Source: Gracilaria gracilis
Lineage: Eukaryota; Rhodophyta; Florideophyceae; Gracilariales; Gracilariaceae
DNA length: 64,000 nt
Direction: 5' to 3'
Assembly: GCA_030374805.1 (NCBI GenBank)
Contig: JARGSG010000199.1
Location: 434,001-498,000, forward strand
The notes beneath the pieces were generated by a model. It did not search any database and was not told the origin of the DNA. It saw only the letters and a program-made list of their open reading frames with translations. This document shows positions 45,210 to 55,998 of the stretch, piece by piece. The translations under genes were made by a program, and so were the position numbers. The stretch's first letter is position 1; every line of letters begins with the position of its first letter.

Positions 45210-47362
45210 CCAACTCCACTGCGTTCATTCCCATATTCCCTATACCTCGCGTGAACTCTCTTCTGTCTAATTGTCCCCGAGCTCTTGTGGTTATAGAATC
45301 GCTTACCCATCTCTTTCTTGGACCCAACCAACTACGCAAGAAGCGAAAACGATATCCTCGCTCCATACACTCGCATCTCAACGCACAACGACATGTCCTG
45401 GACAGTGTATCTTATTTTCTCACCCACTCATCCATCTCCGAAGATGAGGAAGCCATCCACGATTACACCTTCCGAGCCTTTCCTGACATGTTATCTACGC
45501 CAGCATTTGACCACCTTTACAAAACTAAGTCCGAATGGTTCTCAAGAGGCCTCTTTAACCCAATCAAACCATCCCGTCTCTCGCTCCCACCCTCTAGGCA
45601 ATCTCTCCCTCCCGGAGCCTCGCATCACTGGATGTCTAGAGTCCCCGAGGATATTAGACGTCTCTTTCTTGGCCCACAACACTCTAAGTTTGAAGAATTT
45701 CTGTATTCTACTCTCTTCCAAGCCCAGAATGCCTTCTCAATCCGCAGTTCACTGCCGAAACCTCGCACCCACGCTACTCCGTCGAACTATCTCCACCTCT
45801 TGGAAAAGATGCACGACTCTGGAATGTTAACCTGGTCTCTCCAATCGAAGGAAGACGAACGTTACTCCCAACTCGCGGACGTCATCCAACTTACCCTATT
45901 CGCTGTCACGAAATCACCGCAAGAAGACCGTTTGATATCTTGGCCTCGCGTTCAAAATCTCCTTCTGCCCGACCCACCATATACCTCTCTCCCCGATCCA
46001 AGTCTTTTTCAGTCCATCCTTCCCACGCAGCAACTGTCAGCCATCTACCTGGATGTAGCCAATATGTTTCATAATATTGTGCTCCCCTCCACGCTTTCAA
46101 GGCTTTTCCCACTGCAGAAAGTCACCACTGACCACTTATCTTCCTCTTTTATCGCGAGAATCTCTCAATATCTCAGGAAGCCCATTGGAAAAGGAGTGAG
46201 GCTTCGAACATGCCAGGCAACAATGTCTATGGGGTTTAAATGGTCAGTCTATATCAGTCATACATTTGCAGGCCACCTCCTTCAAGAGTCATTTCATATA
46301 TTCCGCCAGTCCCGCATTGCCCCTCGCGCTGCCTTACGCCTACTGCCTTTCTGCCGGGAGAATGCTCCGTTTGTCGTCAGCGAAAAACTATCCCTGCTGC
46401 TCCATATTATCGATGACATCGGTATTGTCATCTGTAATTGGACCCCGCAAGCACTACTCTTTCTCTATAAGATCTTGAGAACAGTATTCTCCGCAGCGAA
46501 TTTACCGATCAAACCAAGCAAATCGTGTCCTTTCGACAGCGTCGTGCGACAGAACCTCCCCTTCATCGGCTGTATCTGGAACTTGCAGGATGGCCTCGTC
46601 TTCCCTATCCGACGCAAAATGGACAGACTGCACTGTTCTTTGCAAGAACTATTTCGATCCAGCGCGATCAACCACCATGAATGGCAGTCTATTCTTGGGA
46701 AACTCATATGGCCTGCCTTGATTAACCGACCCCTCTTGTCATGTTTCAACGCTGTTTATAGACACTCTTCTCGCCTTGAGAGTGGGCATATTACTCTATC
46801 GCAACAGGACAAGAGGGAGATATCTCTATTGTCCACTCTTCTGCCGATGGCAGTCGTAGATGTCAGGTTACCTATTTCGAACATTGTTGTCACCTTCGAT
46901 GCGTCGCCTACCGCAGGTGCTGTCCTATTCTCAATTGTACCCATTCATTTCGCTACAGAACTCTGGCGACTACCACATGCACTGGCACAAAACCCCAATT
47001 CTCAAGGCATCGAATTCATGAGGAACACAGAAAAGGTTCGCAGAATTTACAAATCTCTCTCCTGGAGTACGGCGATTGTACACAAATGGAAGAAGCCCGA
47101 ACATAATAATTGCCTCGAGACAGCCACCGCAGTTCTAGCTCTGAACTGGCTCATCCATCATGGCCTTAATCGATGCCGGTTAATATTCTTCACAGACTCA
47201 ATGGTCACTCTTGGAGCCTTGAGAAAAGGAAGGTCCTCGTGTATTCCGCTTCTTCTCCGCTGCCGTCGATTTGGACCATTATGCCTTGCAGTCGGGATAC
47301 GTGTGTCGTTCGTGCACATTCCATCGGAAATGAACGCCGCCGATGAACCATCTCGGCCATAA
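44612..47362 (+). CDS. DIRS-like reverse transcriptase / RNase H
   Basis: The open frame is 916 codons. The first 200 overlap the gag-like gene and may not be used. RT motifs: ARISQYLRKPIGKGVRL, MGFKWSVYISHTFAGHLL, the active-site box LLHIIDDIGIVI near 46,400, and AIYLDVANMFHNI near 46,030. The RNase H part has VVTFDASPTAGAVLF near 46,880, NCLETATAVLALNWL, FFTDSMVTLGALRKG and the ending VHIPSEMNAADEPSR, all typical of the DIRS RT/RH unit. It copies element RNA into DNA. Confidence 0.85.
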   Translation: MSVPLPGKRSKLHKLESGAAHRTGHLFHTNVSGNRHSDISTTSFQALETNRNGSTNSVGDGSSNTRAFDPPRNARTRLNQGSSRAETLLGSCAPSSVRNTACRGRPLHRPSRGKARRMGRSGPSTGDSPARDSQISGSRGGSDQEHNPSEETAVSAEGNPRSQVEGAQQFEKANSILPPESRAHPESTAELQESSFWEVTNSTAFIPIFPIPRVNSLLSNCPRALVVIESLTHLFLGPNQLRKKRKRYPRSIHSHLNAQRHVLDSVSYFLTHSSISEDEEAIHDYTFRAFPDMLSTPAFDHLYKTKSEWFSRGLFNPIKPSRLSLPPSRQSLPPGASHHWMSRVPEDIRRLFLGPQHSKFEEFLYSTLFQAQNAFSIRSSLPKPRTHATPSNYLHLLEKMHDSGMLTWSLQSKEDERYSQLADVIQLTLFAVTKSPQEDRLISWPRVQNLLLPDPPYTSLPDPSLFQSILPTQQLSAIYLDVANMFHNIVLPSTLSRLFPLQKVTTDHLSSSFIARISQYLRKPIGKGVRLRTCQATMSMGFKWSVYISHTFAGHLLQESFHIFRQSRIAPRAALRLLPFCRENAPFVVSEKLSLLLHIIDDIGIVICNWTPQALLFLYKILRTVFSAANLPIKPSKSCPFDSVVRQNLPFIGCIWNLQDGLVFPIRRKMDRLHCSLQELFRSSAINHHEWQSILGKLIWPALINRPLLSCFNAVYRHSSRLESGHITLSQQDKREISLLSTLLPMAVVDVRLPISNIVVTFDASPTAGAVLFSIVPIHFATELWRLPHALAQNPNSQGIEFMRNTEKVRRIYKSLSWSTAIVHKWKKPEHNNCLETATAVLALNWLIHHGLNRCRLIFFTDSMVTLGALRKGRSSCIPLLLRCRRFGPLCLAVGIRVSFVHIPSEMNAADEPSRP

Positions 47363-47430
47363 GAGAGAGCCGTGTCGAAGACTCTCTCTGTAAGAGCATG
47401 GCCTCAATATCTTTCGTCGATCACGGGATG

Positions 47431-48234
47431 GGAACAGTACATCTCCTGTCGAGAGTACTTTGTGCTTTAAGTTGTGCTTAACTGCACGGTGCTAAGACAT
47501 GGCCGTCTGCACCACCCAGTACCCAGACATTAACGATCTTACGCCGCGAAGCGATAGCTTTGCGATGAATAATATATTTTCGAGGGCCCGCAGAAGTGGA
47601 TTTATTAGAGCTAATTCTAGAAGCGACGTGGCGCAAGATGCTCTTCAACGACGCAGACCATCTTGGTGTTTGTCCTGCTGCGTTGTTCACCAAGACGACC
47701 TTAGTTGTTTCCATCAACTTGCGCCCCGCTCGCTTTACTTAAAACCCACCCACCCTACCCTGGAACAGTACATCTCCTGTCGAGAGTACTGTGTGCTTTA
47801 AGTTGTGCTTCACTGCACGGTGCTAAGACATGGCCGTCTGCACCACCCAGTACCCAGACATTAAAGATCTTACGCCGCGAAGCGATAGCTTTGCGATGAA
47901 TAATATATTTTCGAGGGCCCGCAGAAGTGGATTTATTAGAGCTAATTCTAGAAGCGACGTGGCGCAAGATGCTCTTCAACGACGCAGACCATCTTGGTGT
48001 TTGTCCTGCTGCGTTGTTCACCAAGACGACCTTAGTTGTTTCCATCAACTTGCGCCCCGCTCGCTTTACTTAAAACCCACCCACCCTACCCTGGAACAGT
48101 ACATCTCCTGTCGAGAGTACTGTGTGCTTTAAGTTGTGCTTCACTGCACGGTGCTAAGACATGGCCGTCTGCACCACCCAGTACCCAGACATTAAAGACC
48201 TTACGCCGCGAAGCGATAGCTTTGCGATGAATAA
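47431..48234 (+). repeat. DIRS-like right repeat block B1-A2-B2-A3-B3
   Basis: The period is 331 bp. B1 is 47,431-47,572, A2 47,573-47,739, B2 47,762-47,903, A3 47,904-48,070 and B3 48,093-48,234. A 22-bp linker (AAAACCCACCCACCCTACCC core) separates each A from the next B. The A1 ... B1-A2-B2 arrangement is the split-direct-repeat layout of PAT/Ngaro-like elements. The A3-B3 pair is an additional tandem copy. Confidence 0.9.
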
Positions 48235-50617
48235 ATCGTTTTCTATTCCTGGTGCTATTCCGTTATGCATCGTCCGAAGAGCCAGAAGATTATGATTTTT
48301 GTGAAAGAGGTGTGTCGCAATGTTTGATCTGGCATTCATCCGTGTACCGATCTCGCCTAGAAGGCGTTCGACAAGAAACTGTGACGTGATCGGGAGGGGC
48401 CCACATTGCTTCAAGAGTTCTAGTATATGTAGCATTGCATGGGTAGAAGGTGTGAGACAAAATGAATTTTGTTGAGTCGATGCGAACTCTAGTACGAAGG
48501 AGGCGTACAACTCTTCTACGACTTCATGAAGATTTTCAACGGTTGTACTGTCACATCTGTATTGAAAGCATGAAGAAACCAATCTAGACGTTACCCTCCA
48601 TATCTTCAAATGCTTTTTCCCTACTTTGAAGCTGTGTAGGAACGGCAAAAGGAACTATTCGGAGTGTCGTTTGATGTCTTCTGCCTTGAAGCCGCCAACA
48701 CCTTTCAAGGGGAGTGGTAACTGACCCCCAAGAGCTTGGAATTCCGGCTTGGCACTGCATTATACTTTCATCTATTGCATCTACTACATCCAATCTGATG
48801 CAATACTTAGGCAGATGTCCGGCCTTAGAAAGTCCCGGGTGGGTTCCTGTCATTAACTTCAGCAAGTGCTTGCACAATCCAAGTAGTACGAGGTGCATCA
48901 CATCGTACGGGAATGAATATTTGAAGTCTAACGAAAGTGCTCCTAAGCAAGAGTTGTTTTTGATTCCCGTGGTCCTCGCGATGGCCTTTCTTTCGTTCAT
49001 GGTACATGTTTCTTTTGAAAGGGCTTTCCAAACAGAGATTATATCCTTCGAGGTGCGTTGGTTGGCATATTCGATCTCGGTTACATTTCCTCTACGATGA
49101 TTTTCACCTCCTACTAATGCTTTACGGACAATGGAAACAGGGCAACCTGGGAGAACACATAGACTGCCGCATTGAGATACATGCTTTCGGCGCTTGTGAC
49201 AAAACCGGCAGAACACAGCGCTACTATGTCCTGTGTAACCCAATACCTTCGACGCAGCAGGCCAATCGGCTGTGAAATACAGCACGAAGGCCTTCAGTTT
49301 TCTAATCTTTTTGTCGGCGCAGACCACGCTAACCCCGTTCTCCAACTCTATAAGGTCAGATATAATTGGATGTAAGAAGGTGTCAAAGTAGTCCGTGGAA
49401 TGATTGCCAGGAGCCACGCCAAGCACGAGAGAGTTTACCGCTCTGCTTCTTTCTTTGGGGTGGAAGTTAAGAACGGTACACAAGATCGGCCACGAAGAGA
49501 TGGGGCTACCCCTTTTATCCTTCAAACATTCAAATCCATCCGTGGATAAAGAAATGTATACGTGGATCTCATCATGGAGTTCCGTGGTGGCGTCTAGAAC
49601 TTCTTCAAACCTCCTTCTAAACATATCGCCGTGGTAGAAATCGTGGAAACCTTCTGGCGCCTTGTCTTCGTTGATCCCTTTTTGAGCACGTTTGAAGCCA
49701 TCTTGCATCTCTTTGAATGACCCTGGAGCTCTAAGCAACGCTCGTAAAGCTACGGAATGTTTCAGAAACCAGAACCGCCGACTAGATACTCCAGAAAGCG
49801 GGCCATTGCACGTGGGACAATTAGAGGCGCCTTCGAGCTTCCCACTCTTTGCTACGTGCTTATTGGCACACATTGAAACGGAAGAGGTGTTCAGAAGTGA
49901 CCCACGCACTGCGTACGAGATAAGAGATCTGTATGAAATCCTGGAGCAAATGGGGTCGATAGACATCAAATTTTGTATCGTGTTCTGCGAGACACTTGAT
50001 AATTCTGCTGCGTATAAGAAGTTTTTCAGTTTCAGAAACTGTGTCCTTGTAGCACTTTCCTTACTAGCTACAGCATCAATGTCGGATATGTGGAGTGATT
50101 ATTCACTTTCAAGTTCTTCATTGTCCATAGTGCTGGATATTCCACTGGAATCTGAAAAACATGAGTCTGAATCATGTCTTAGTTCTCGGACATCTTGATC
50201 TGTCCCCAAGGGCTTTTCAATATCACCATGTTCATGACCTTCATCGTCGTCCTGGTGCTCACGGTTTTTCCAAAGTTCAAAGACAGGAAGATCTGCATTT
50301 TCCAGATTGGATTCTATGTTTACACCAGAAGATGATGTGAAAGCTTCCGGCATTAGGTTCTCTTCATGTGAGGTTTGGTCGGCGTTTTCTCCAACGAAGT
50401 GTTCTCCGTGCGGTTCTACAGATGTTAGTTGCTCACTGGTTTTCGATAGCTCCCATCTGCATCTTCTTCTCTTTATGGGAATCAAATCAGCCTCTTCGGG
50501 TTCTATGGTCTGTGATTCTGTACTTTGTGCTTGAACATCAACGTTGTCATCGGAATGCAGTCCTTCTCCTTGGCCTCGCAATTGCCACCTGCCTCGACAT
50601 TTGTGTGGTATTTCCAT
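48235..50617 (-). pseudogene. CMC/EnSpm-type (tnp2-like) transposase, interrupted
   Basis: A minus-strand gene from an ATG at 50,617. The first 170 residues are acidic and low-complexity with a basic patch (IKRRRCRWEL). One in-frame TAA at 50,101-50,099 interrupts an otherwise continuous frame to 48,584. The core reads VYISLSTDGFECLKDKRGSP, VLGVAPGNHSTDYFD, KAFVLYFTADWPAASKVLGY, FCRFCHKRRKHVSQC and SFPYDVMHLVLLGLCKHLL, the last being the D-x-MH box of tnp2-type transposases. Near 48,600-48,640 coding shifts to another frame (frameshift or unrecognised intron) and continues with LHEVVEELYASFVLEF, LKQCGPLPITSQFLVERLLG and HKNHNLLALRTM. The DIRS-like element then intervenes, and the frame resumes at 42,119-41,853. 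The family moves CACTA-class elements. Element ends were not found. Confidence 0.8.
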
Positions 50618-51245
50618 TTATACCAGTCTTAAAATCTCACTGACCGTGTTGAAGATTTGTTCCTCTCTGGGCTCCCCCAGGCCACAATTACAATAGTCAA
50701 TGAGAGTCAACATGGAAATACTATTTAATCACTGGAATCTTTTCAATATTTTACAACTTTTGGAAAACTTCATATGACAAGTTACGTTCATGAAGAGAAA
50801 GAAGGGCTGTCCGCTCTTTTCACTTCGTACCCGCCTCTTCTCTGCTTCTGCGCTCTCGTCTCCTACTTAATGCTGCTCGACACATCGACACCATGGTCGT
50901 TTCCTCTCCCCATTCTGCGGCCCGCTCCCGCTCCATCTCCTTGATAATCCAACTGCTCATCAACACGACGACAGGGTTTTTCTATAGCTCAGCCGCTGAT
51001 CTTCGACCCTTATAACACGTGCATCTCTGCACACGCATAGTCACAATCGCATTCCAGATTGCGTTCTCTGTTATTCTCCATCCACGTTTGCATCCTCTCC
51101 CCTGCAAGCACTCCACCACCTCTGTACGTTGCGCGTTCACATTACTGCTCCCCATAACTCCCATACACTCATTCTGGCTTCTTCGACTGTTCGATGTTGC
51201 GGCAAACAAACCTTACAATTCTGAGATGCAGGTAAATCGACAACA
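50618..51245. promoter_or_regulatory. intergenic region between divergent genes
   Basis: No gene is supported. It separates the tnp2-like gene (minus) from the gene at 51,246 (plus), and includes CT-rich stretches near 50,800-50,950 typical of 5' regions. It is a possible bidirectional promoter region. Confidence 0.35.
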
Positions 51246-52341
51246 GTGTCGCTCTCCATCATGAGCACCAGAGATATGCAAGCTGTAACAGCAGAAAATG
51301 CTAGCATTCCTGTCGACGATACTGACAGCGCCTCAGTGCTTTTGGGAGCTAACACAGTCCGTATCCCAACGGCTTCCGATCGAAGGCGTATGAAGGAGAA
51401 TGATAAGCCGGGAGTGCTGACAGGTAACGCACTTTCCGCACGTCACGTCTACAACAAGCTATACAACAAGAGGCTAAGGGGAACCCCTGACAACTCCGAT
51501 GAGACATCGGTGTACCTCGAAGTAGCAAACCAGGCGAAGGATATGATACGAACTCATCTGTATCACAAAATGGGTCTCCGTCGTGGCGAGAAGACCTACA
51601 GTAAGATTAAGGTGGAGTTTGCTCACCAGATCATGCAGTTGAAGAAGAAGATCGTTGAATAATTTCCAGTTCTCGCTGCAGCTCAGAACTACTGGATTGT
51701 CACAGACTTTATCAAAGATTCGATGCAGCGTGACAGAAAGGCCGCCCGCGGAGGCAAAGAAGAAGGCCGAAAAGAGAAAGAAAGCCGTCGCACAGCTCTT
51801 ATCTGTCGAAGATGAAGGGGAGCAGTGTCTAACGTCCTCGAAAGCACCTGCGGTGGATGAACAACCTCCAGCATCTGTCAATCACACTATTCGTAACACC
51901 CAGGCGCGCTGTGTATCACCTACTCCGCCAGAAAGTACCGATGGCGCGGGCAATGATCTCAGAAACTCCGAGGGTGATTCTGATGCAAGCGATTTGGATG
52001 TCAGTGGTGAACGTATTGATGGGGAAGCGGTCCAGGATGCTTCAACTATTTCCCATCGCCCTCGAAAGCGTATGGTTATAGAAGAAAGCGAAGATGACCG
52101 AAGCGATGAAGATGGTATGGTTCGACGTCTGAGTGGACACCGCGATCGTGTGAAGAGAGCGAGACGCCATTCCAAACTTTCTTCGGTGCAGAGAATGTCA
52201 ACTGCGAAAGATGGAAAGCTTCAAGCTCCTCCTTCCATTTCGTCATCACGTTCGAACTTTGTCAGTGGCCAAGGTGGAGGCGGCAAACGTAAGAAGTCTC
52301 AGAAGTCTAACTTTCGCACACCACGTCCTCGCAGGTCTTAG
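51246..52341 (+). pseudogene. nuclear-type hypothetical gene, possible CMC accessory
   Basis: The first frame (ATG at 51,261) reads SDRRRMKENDKPGVLTGNA, LSARHVYNKLYNKRLRGTPD and MIRTHLYHKMGLRRGEKTYS up to a TAA at 51,660-51,662. The same frame continues sensibly after the stop (FPVLAAAQNYWIVTDFIKD). From about 51,730 another frame carries a Lys/Glu/Ser-rich, nuclear-looking tail (AEAKKKAEKRKKAVAQLL, EESEDDRSDEDG, GGGGKRKKSQKS) to 52,341. One stop and one shift, or an intron, separate them. It is divergent from the tnp2-like gene and may encode the element second protein. No family is recognised. Confidence 0.45.
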
Positions 52342-53384
52342 TGTGCACCACGGGGTTCTTCATGGGCCACGCATCAAAATATCACGTTGGTACAGCTGTA
52401 GTCCGAGCGCTACCAAACATATCTGCAACCTATTATCGTGTCTCTTATGCTATATCTGAGTTTCTCCGAAGCGATGGTAATGATGAGGGTGGGGAATATG
52501 GTTGTTAATGGTTCGTTCTCACTAGTTTAATCGCTGGATCTTTGACAATCGCAGCTGGGGCCGTGGTATACAACACATCCTCCCCTGTTCTCCGTATCGT
52601 CGCGAAAACAAGACACATGAAGACGATGGTCAGTCACGTCAAGCGTCCATGTCTATCTACTGTCTGGAGCAACCCTTTTTCAGCGCTGGTCATACTTTGC
52701 CACTAAATCTCTTGTCTTTCTTGTTATTGTTCCTTTTGCCACGTTTGTGAATCATTCCAACTTCGAAGTAGACGCATAAGCGCTTGAATGGACTACATCC
52801 GGTATTAGTCTCATATAAATCTCATATACATACTGATCACTATTAGCACCCTAAAGTGGTATTCATGCCGGCATAGTTTTGACTTTTATCAGTACCTTAT
52901 CCCAAGACTCGCAGCGCCCTCATTTAGTTTCAGTTTTGTCCTCACTTGGGTCTCCTTGCGAGATAAAGCCTTGCTAGGGTGGATCTCCCTTCGGCTATAT
53001 TTCGATAAACTTTGGCGCTAAGTTGGTCGCCTACAGGGAACTAATTTCGGCCCTGTATTTGATCCACACTTGTCTTTAGCATTCGGACTTTTCGGGACAT
53101 TGTTGGACCACTTCCAGCCTATGCTTCGCCAATGCCCTACACGTGTACCTGGTACCACTTGTGGTCGTGTAATGATCAAATTCCGACTGTACTTCGGCCA
53201 CTTTTTCTGTGTCCATGCGGGACAGGTTTGGGCCAATTCTGGAGCTAAATTAGTTGGCCAAGTTTGGCCTATATTTAAAAGGCCAATCTTCGGTCATACT
53301 TTGCCTATCAATAGAACCTAATTTTTTGGACATACTTTGGGCCATATTTTGTCCGCTTTCCGGTCCCTGACAATGTTCGTAGGG
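52342..53384. repeat. no gene; degenerate TTGGCC / CATACTTTG repeats
   Basis: The phrase GGTCATACTTTGCC recurs near 52,688 and 53,292, and GGACATACTTTGGGCC near 53,327. Between 53,010 and 53,350 many TTTGGCC-like words are scattered. It looks like a decayed minisatellite or LTR-like sequence upstream of Copia 2. No coding frame is supported. Confidence 0.4.
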
Positions 53385-54690
53385 TGGAATCGGAAAGAAG
53401 TTCTTGAAGAAGACACGCTGTTGTCTATGAGGAGACAAGCAGAAGCCCTTCATTGACTTCGATCCCTTCAACACTTACGCTCCACGCGTCTGTGGCTTGT
53501 CATGAATCCCCACGTCTCCAACTATCCTTCACCGCGGCACATGAACTCTTTCTGGAAGAAGCAGACATCTCCAACGCGTACTTGTATGGCAAACTGGATG
53601 TTTCCATTATTATGGACCAACCCACGAAGTCCTCTGGCCTGATTCAAAAAGCCCGGCCACGTCTGCCGACTTCTCAACTCTTTGTATAATGCCGTACAAG
53701 CCGAAATAATATGGGTTCTCTCTCCTCTGACACCTTGCTCTCATGGAACTTCGTCAACTCCGCTCTGGATTCTCGAGTTTTCATGTCCCATGAGCATGAT
53801 AACTTCGTTATCTTGGCTGTCATAATTGACGACTGCGCCTTTGCCGCAAATAATATGGAACTAATCAATGGTTTCAAGCAGAAATTAGCTGCGACTTTCG
53901 ATGTGAAACTCTATGGAGAGCTGTAGTCATTCATCGGCTGGAGTATTCAGCGATCACCCGCAGGAATTGAGGTAAGTCAATATGGATATGCACTACAGGT
54001 TTTATAAAGGTTTAACATGCAGCACTGTAACGCGGTTGGATCTCCTCTCCCTGCTGGAGCTAAAGTTCTCCCGACTGGTGATGGACATATTTCTCTTTTC
54101 TTTGATAACCACGCGAGCTATAGGCCTGCAATTGGAGCTCTACTCGACATCTCGATCTCCACACGGCCCGATCTTGCGTTTCCTATCTCAGTTCTTGCAA
54201 AACCACCTACGCAATTCATGTGAGCGACACTTGTCATTACTCAAACGGATGTTCAGGTACTTGGCTGGAACCATGAAATACGGACTTCATTTCCCCGTAA
54301 ATTTTCCTGTTTCTCCTGCGTCACTTCGTTTGTACGCTGATGCCGATCGGAAGAAGTGTATTGAGACTCAAAGCTCAACAACCGGGTACGTTATCGTCGT
54401 CAAAGACGCACCAGTCATGTGAAAATCGAGGCGACAAACTGACATTGCACTTTCTTCTCCGGAAGCTGAGTACATCGAGCCTTCTACGTTCGCAAAGGAT
54501 TTGTCTGGGGTAGGAAAGATTTTTTTTGAACTCGCACACATCCAGCCTTGGAGCGAAGATCTATGGTTTGAGGCCACAAAGACTCTAAATGATAGCTCGG
54601 CGTCGCTTTCGCTAAGAACGAATCCACAAAGTTTCTGGTTAAAACAGACACATCGATCTTAAAATGCACCACGTTTGAGAACTTCATAAA
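53385..54690 (+). mobile_element. Copia element 2, RT/RNase H remnant, broken
   Basis: A plus-strand fossil of the Copia polymerase end: reverse transcriptase (GDKQKPFIDFDPFNTYAP, EEADISNAYLYGKLD, the region around VIIDDCAFAANNMELI, then FDVKLYGEL) and RNase H (MFRYLAGTMKYGLHFP, LRLYADADRKKCIETQSST, ALSSPEAEYI). It is broken in many places and likely old. Gag, protease and integrase are absent. Its left end corresponds to roughly the same position in RT at which Copia 1 stops near 25,080. Confidence 0.8.
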
Positions 54691-55781
54691 AAAAAGATTG
54701 TTCAGGTGCAACGTTTCCCAAGAAGTCCAATGGTTGCTGAAATACTGGAAAAGAGTAATTCCTTCCTAGATGTGGGGAGAATGGTTGCTTTGATGCATAT
54801 TGACTTATTTTAAGAAGAAGTGTTGAGAGCTACCATCTACCAGTCCACCTGTTTTCATAAGTTGTTTCTGTGTTGATCCTATTTCTTTGTTGCAGTTTCG
54901 TGTTGTGATATAAGGTTTTGTTTTGTAAAGTAATTATACTGACTATGTATGGTTTACAATCTTTCTCTTTTACACCACATAAGTACATGGGTTTTTGTCC
55001 TACGGTTTTTGTGCATTGTAATTGGGTTTGGAATTAACTGGTGTAAACATGGACGTCGCTACATCAATTAATGCTGAAGCTGAGTGTGGGATTTTATGAT
55101 TATTGTTTTTTTTGTTTTTCGCTTTACGTTTGTGAAAGACTGCACCACGATTTCTATCTTGAAAAAATGTGGCGGAGCAGGAGACGTGTTGGTTTAAAAA
55201 TACTGTGTACCGGCCTGTTCTTTGGCCTGTGAGTTTATGCACTTGTGAATTACTTTGTGCTGTTAGGGCTGAATAGTGCAACCGCTATATTGGTATAGGA
55301 AAAATAGTCGCTCTGCCCCAGGTCTGTATTTTTGACTACTTATTTTTCGGGTTTAAAGTCAAATCGTCAAGCATATTTGGCGGTATTCAGTCAAAGTAGT
55401 CAAAAAGTAGTCGCTTTTAAGTATTTACGTTTTTTCAAGCGAGCTTTCCTGTGTCACACAATGTATTAGTAGTTTAGGACAATAACGGGGTCTTTTTTAA
55501 GCCACATTGACAGTGAACCAATTGCTACAGAATTACTGTTCGAACAAAAATTGTTCTACTCACTATCCGGCTTCCGATTGAATTTTATTGTGTGTAGCTT
55601 TGTAAGCAAATTAATCTCTTATGTACACTTTGCCTACTTAAACTGACTACTCAAACGATGAAGTCAGTCAGTCACAGTCATGTGCTTTTTGCATAGTAGT
55701 CAGTCAGTCAGAAATACGGGCCTGCTTTGCCTTGAGGGACGGGGTTGACAGCCGTCGGCCTCTTGCAAGGCGAGAGCGCTA
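54691..55781. other. no gene seen; AT-rich, simple GTCA repeats
   Basis: AT-rich sequence with runs of T. Short CAGTCAGTCAGTCA-type simple repeats occur near 55,660-55,710. No coding frame is supported. Confidence 0.45.
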
Positions 55782-55910
55782 CACCCAGTGACCGCGATTA
55801 GAGGGGGTGTCTAAATAGTGTGGTAACAGATTTAATGTGGCTTACAATAACCCACACTATTTGCGGTATACCCATCATCGAGTGCGGCCTAAATTAGTGT
55901 GGGTAAAGGC
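55782..55910 (+). repeat. left inverted end and subterminal repeats of the pogo-like element
   Basis: The terminal inverted repeat covers at least 26 bases from 55,782. Words such as AATAGTGTGGTAAC, TTAATGTGGCTTAC, ACCCACACTATTTGCGG and AATTAGTGTGGGTAA follow, in both orientations. Confidence 0.75.
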
Positions 55911-55998
55911 CATTTCCCTCGCAAAATGGCGGGCTCGTCTAGATTAAAAGTCGCCAAACGTCTTGTCTTTCTTCCAGCTCCAGGCCTCACATCGCAAC

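Larger units (their letters stand above)
42120..48234 (+). mobile_element. DIRS-like tyrosine-recombinase retroelement, looks whole
   Basis: The element is 6,115 bp with split direct repeats: A1 at the left, then at the right B1-A2-B2 and an extra A3-B3. The three long open frames, a tyrosine recombinase, a gag-like protein and reverse transcriptase/RNase H, are all open, so it looks whole. It lies inside a CMC-type transposase gene, whose frame continues across it with no added or lost bases and no target duplication, as expected for DIRS elements, which integrate by recombinase. A2 and A3 look identical by eye while A1 differs by a few bases, so the extra repeat unit is recent. Confidence 0.85.

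Noticed and set aside
47499-48132. Two nearly identical 100-codon frames in the DIRS right repeats
   Set aside because: They arise only because the 331-bp repeat is duplicated; the repeats are structural ends, not genes.
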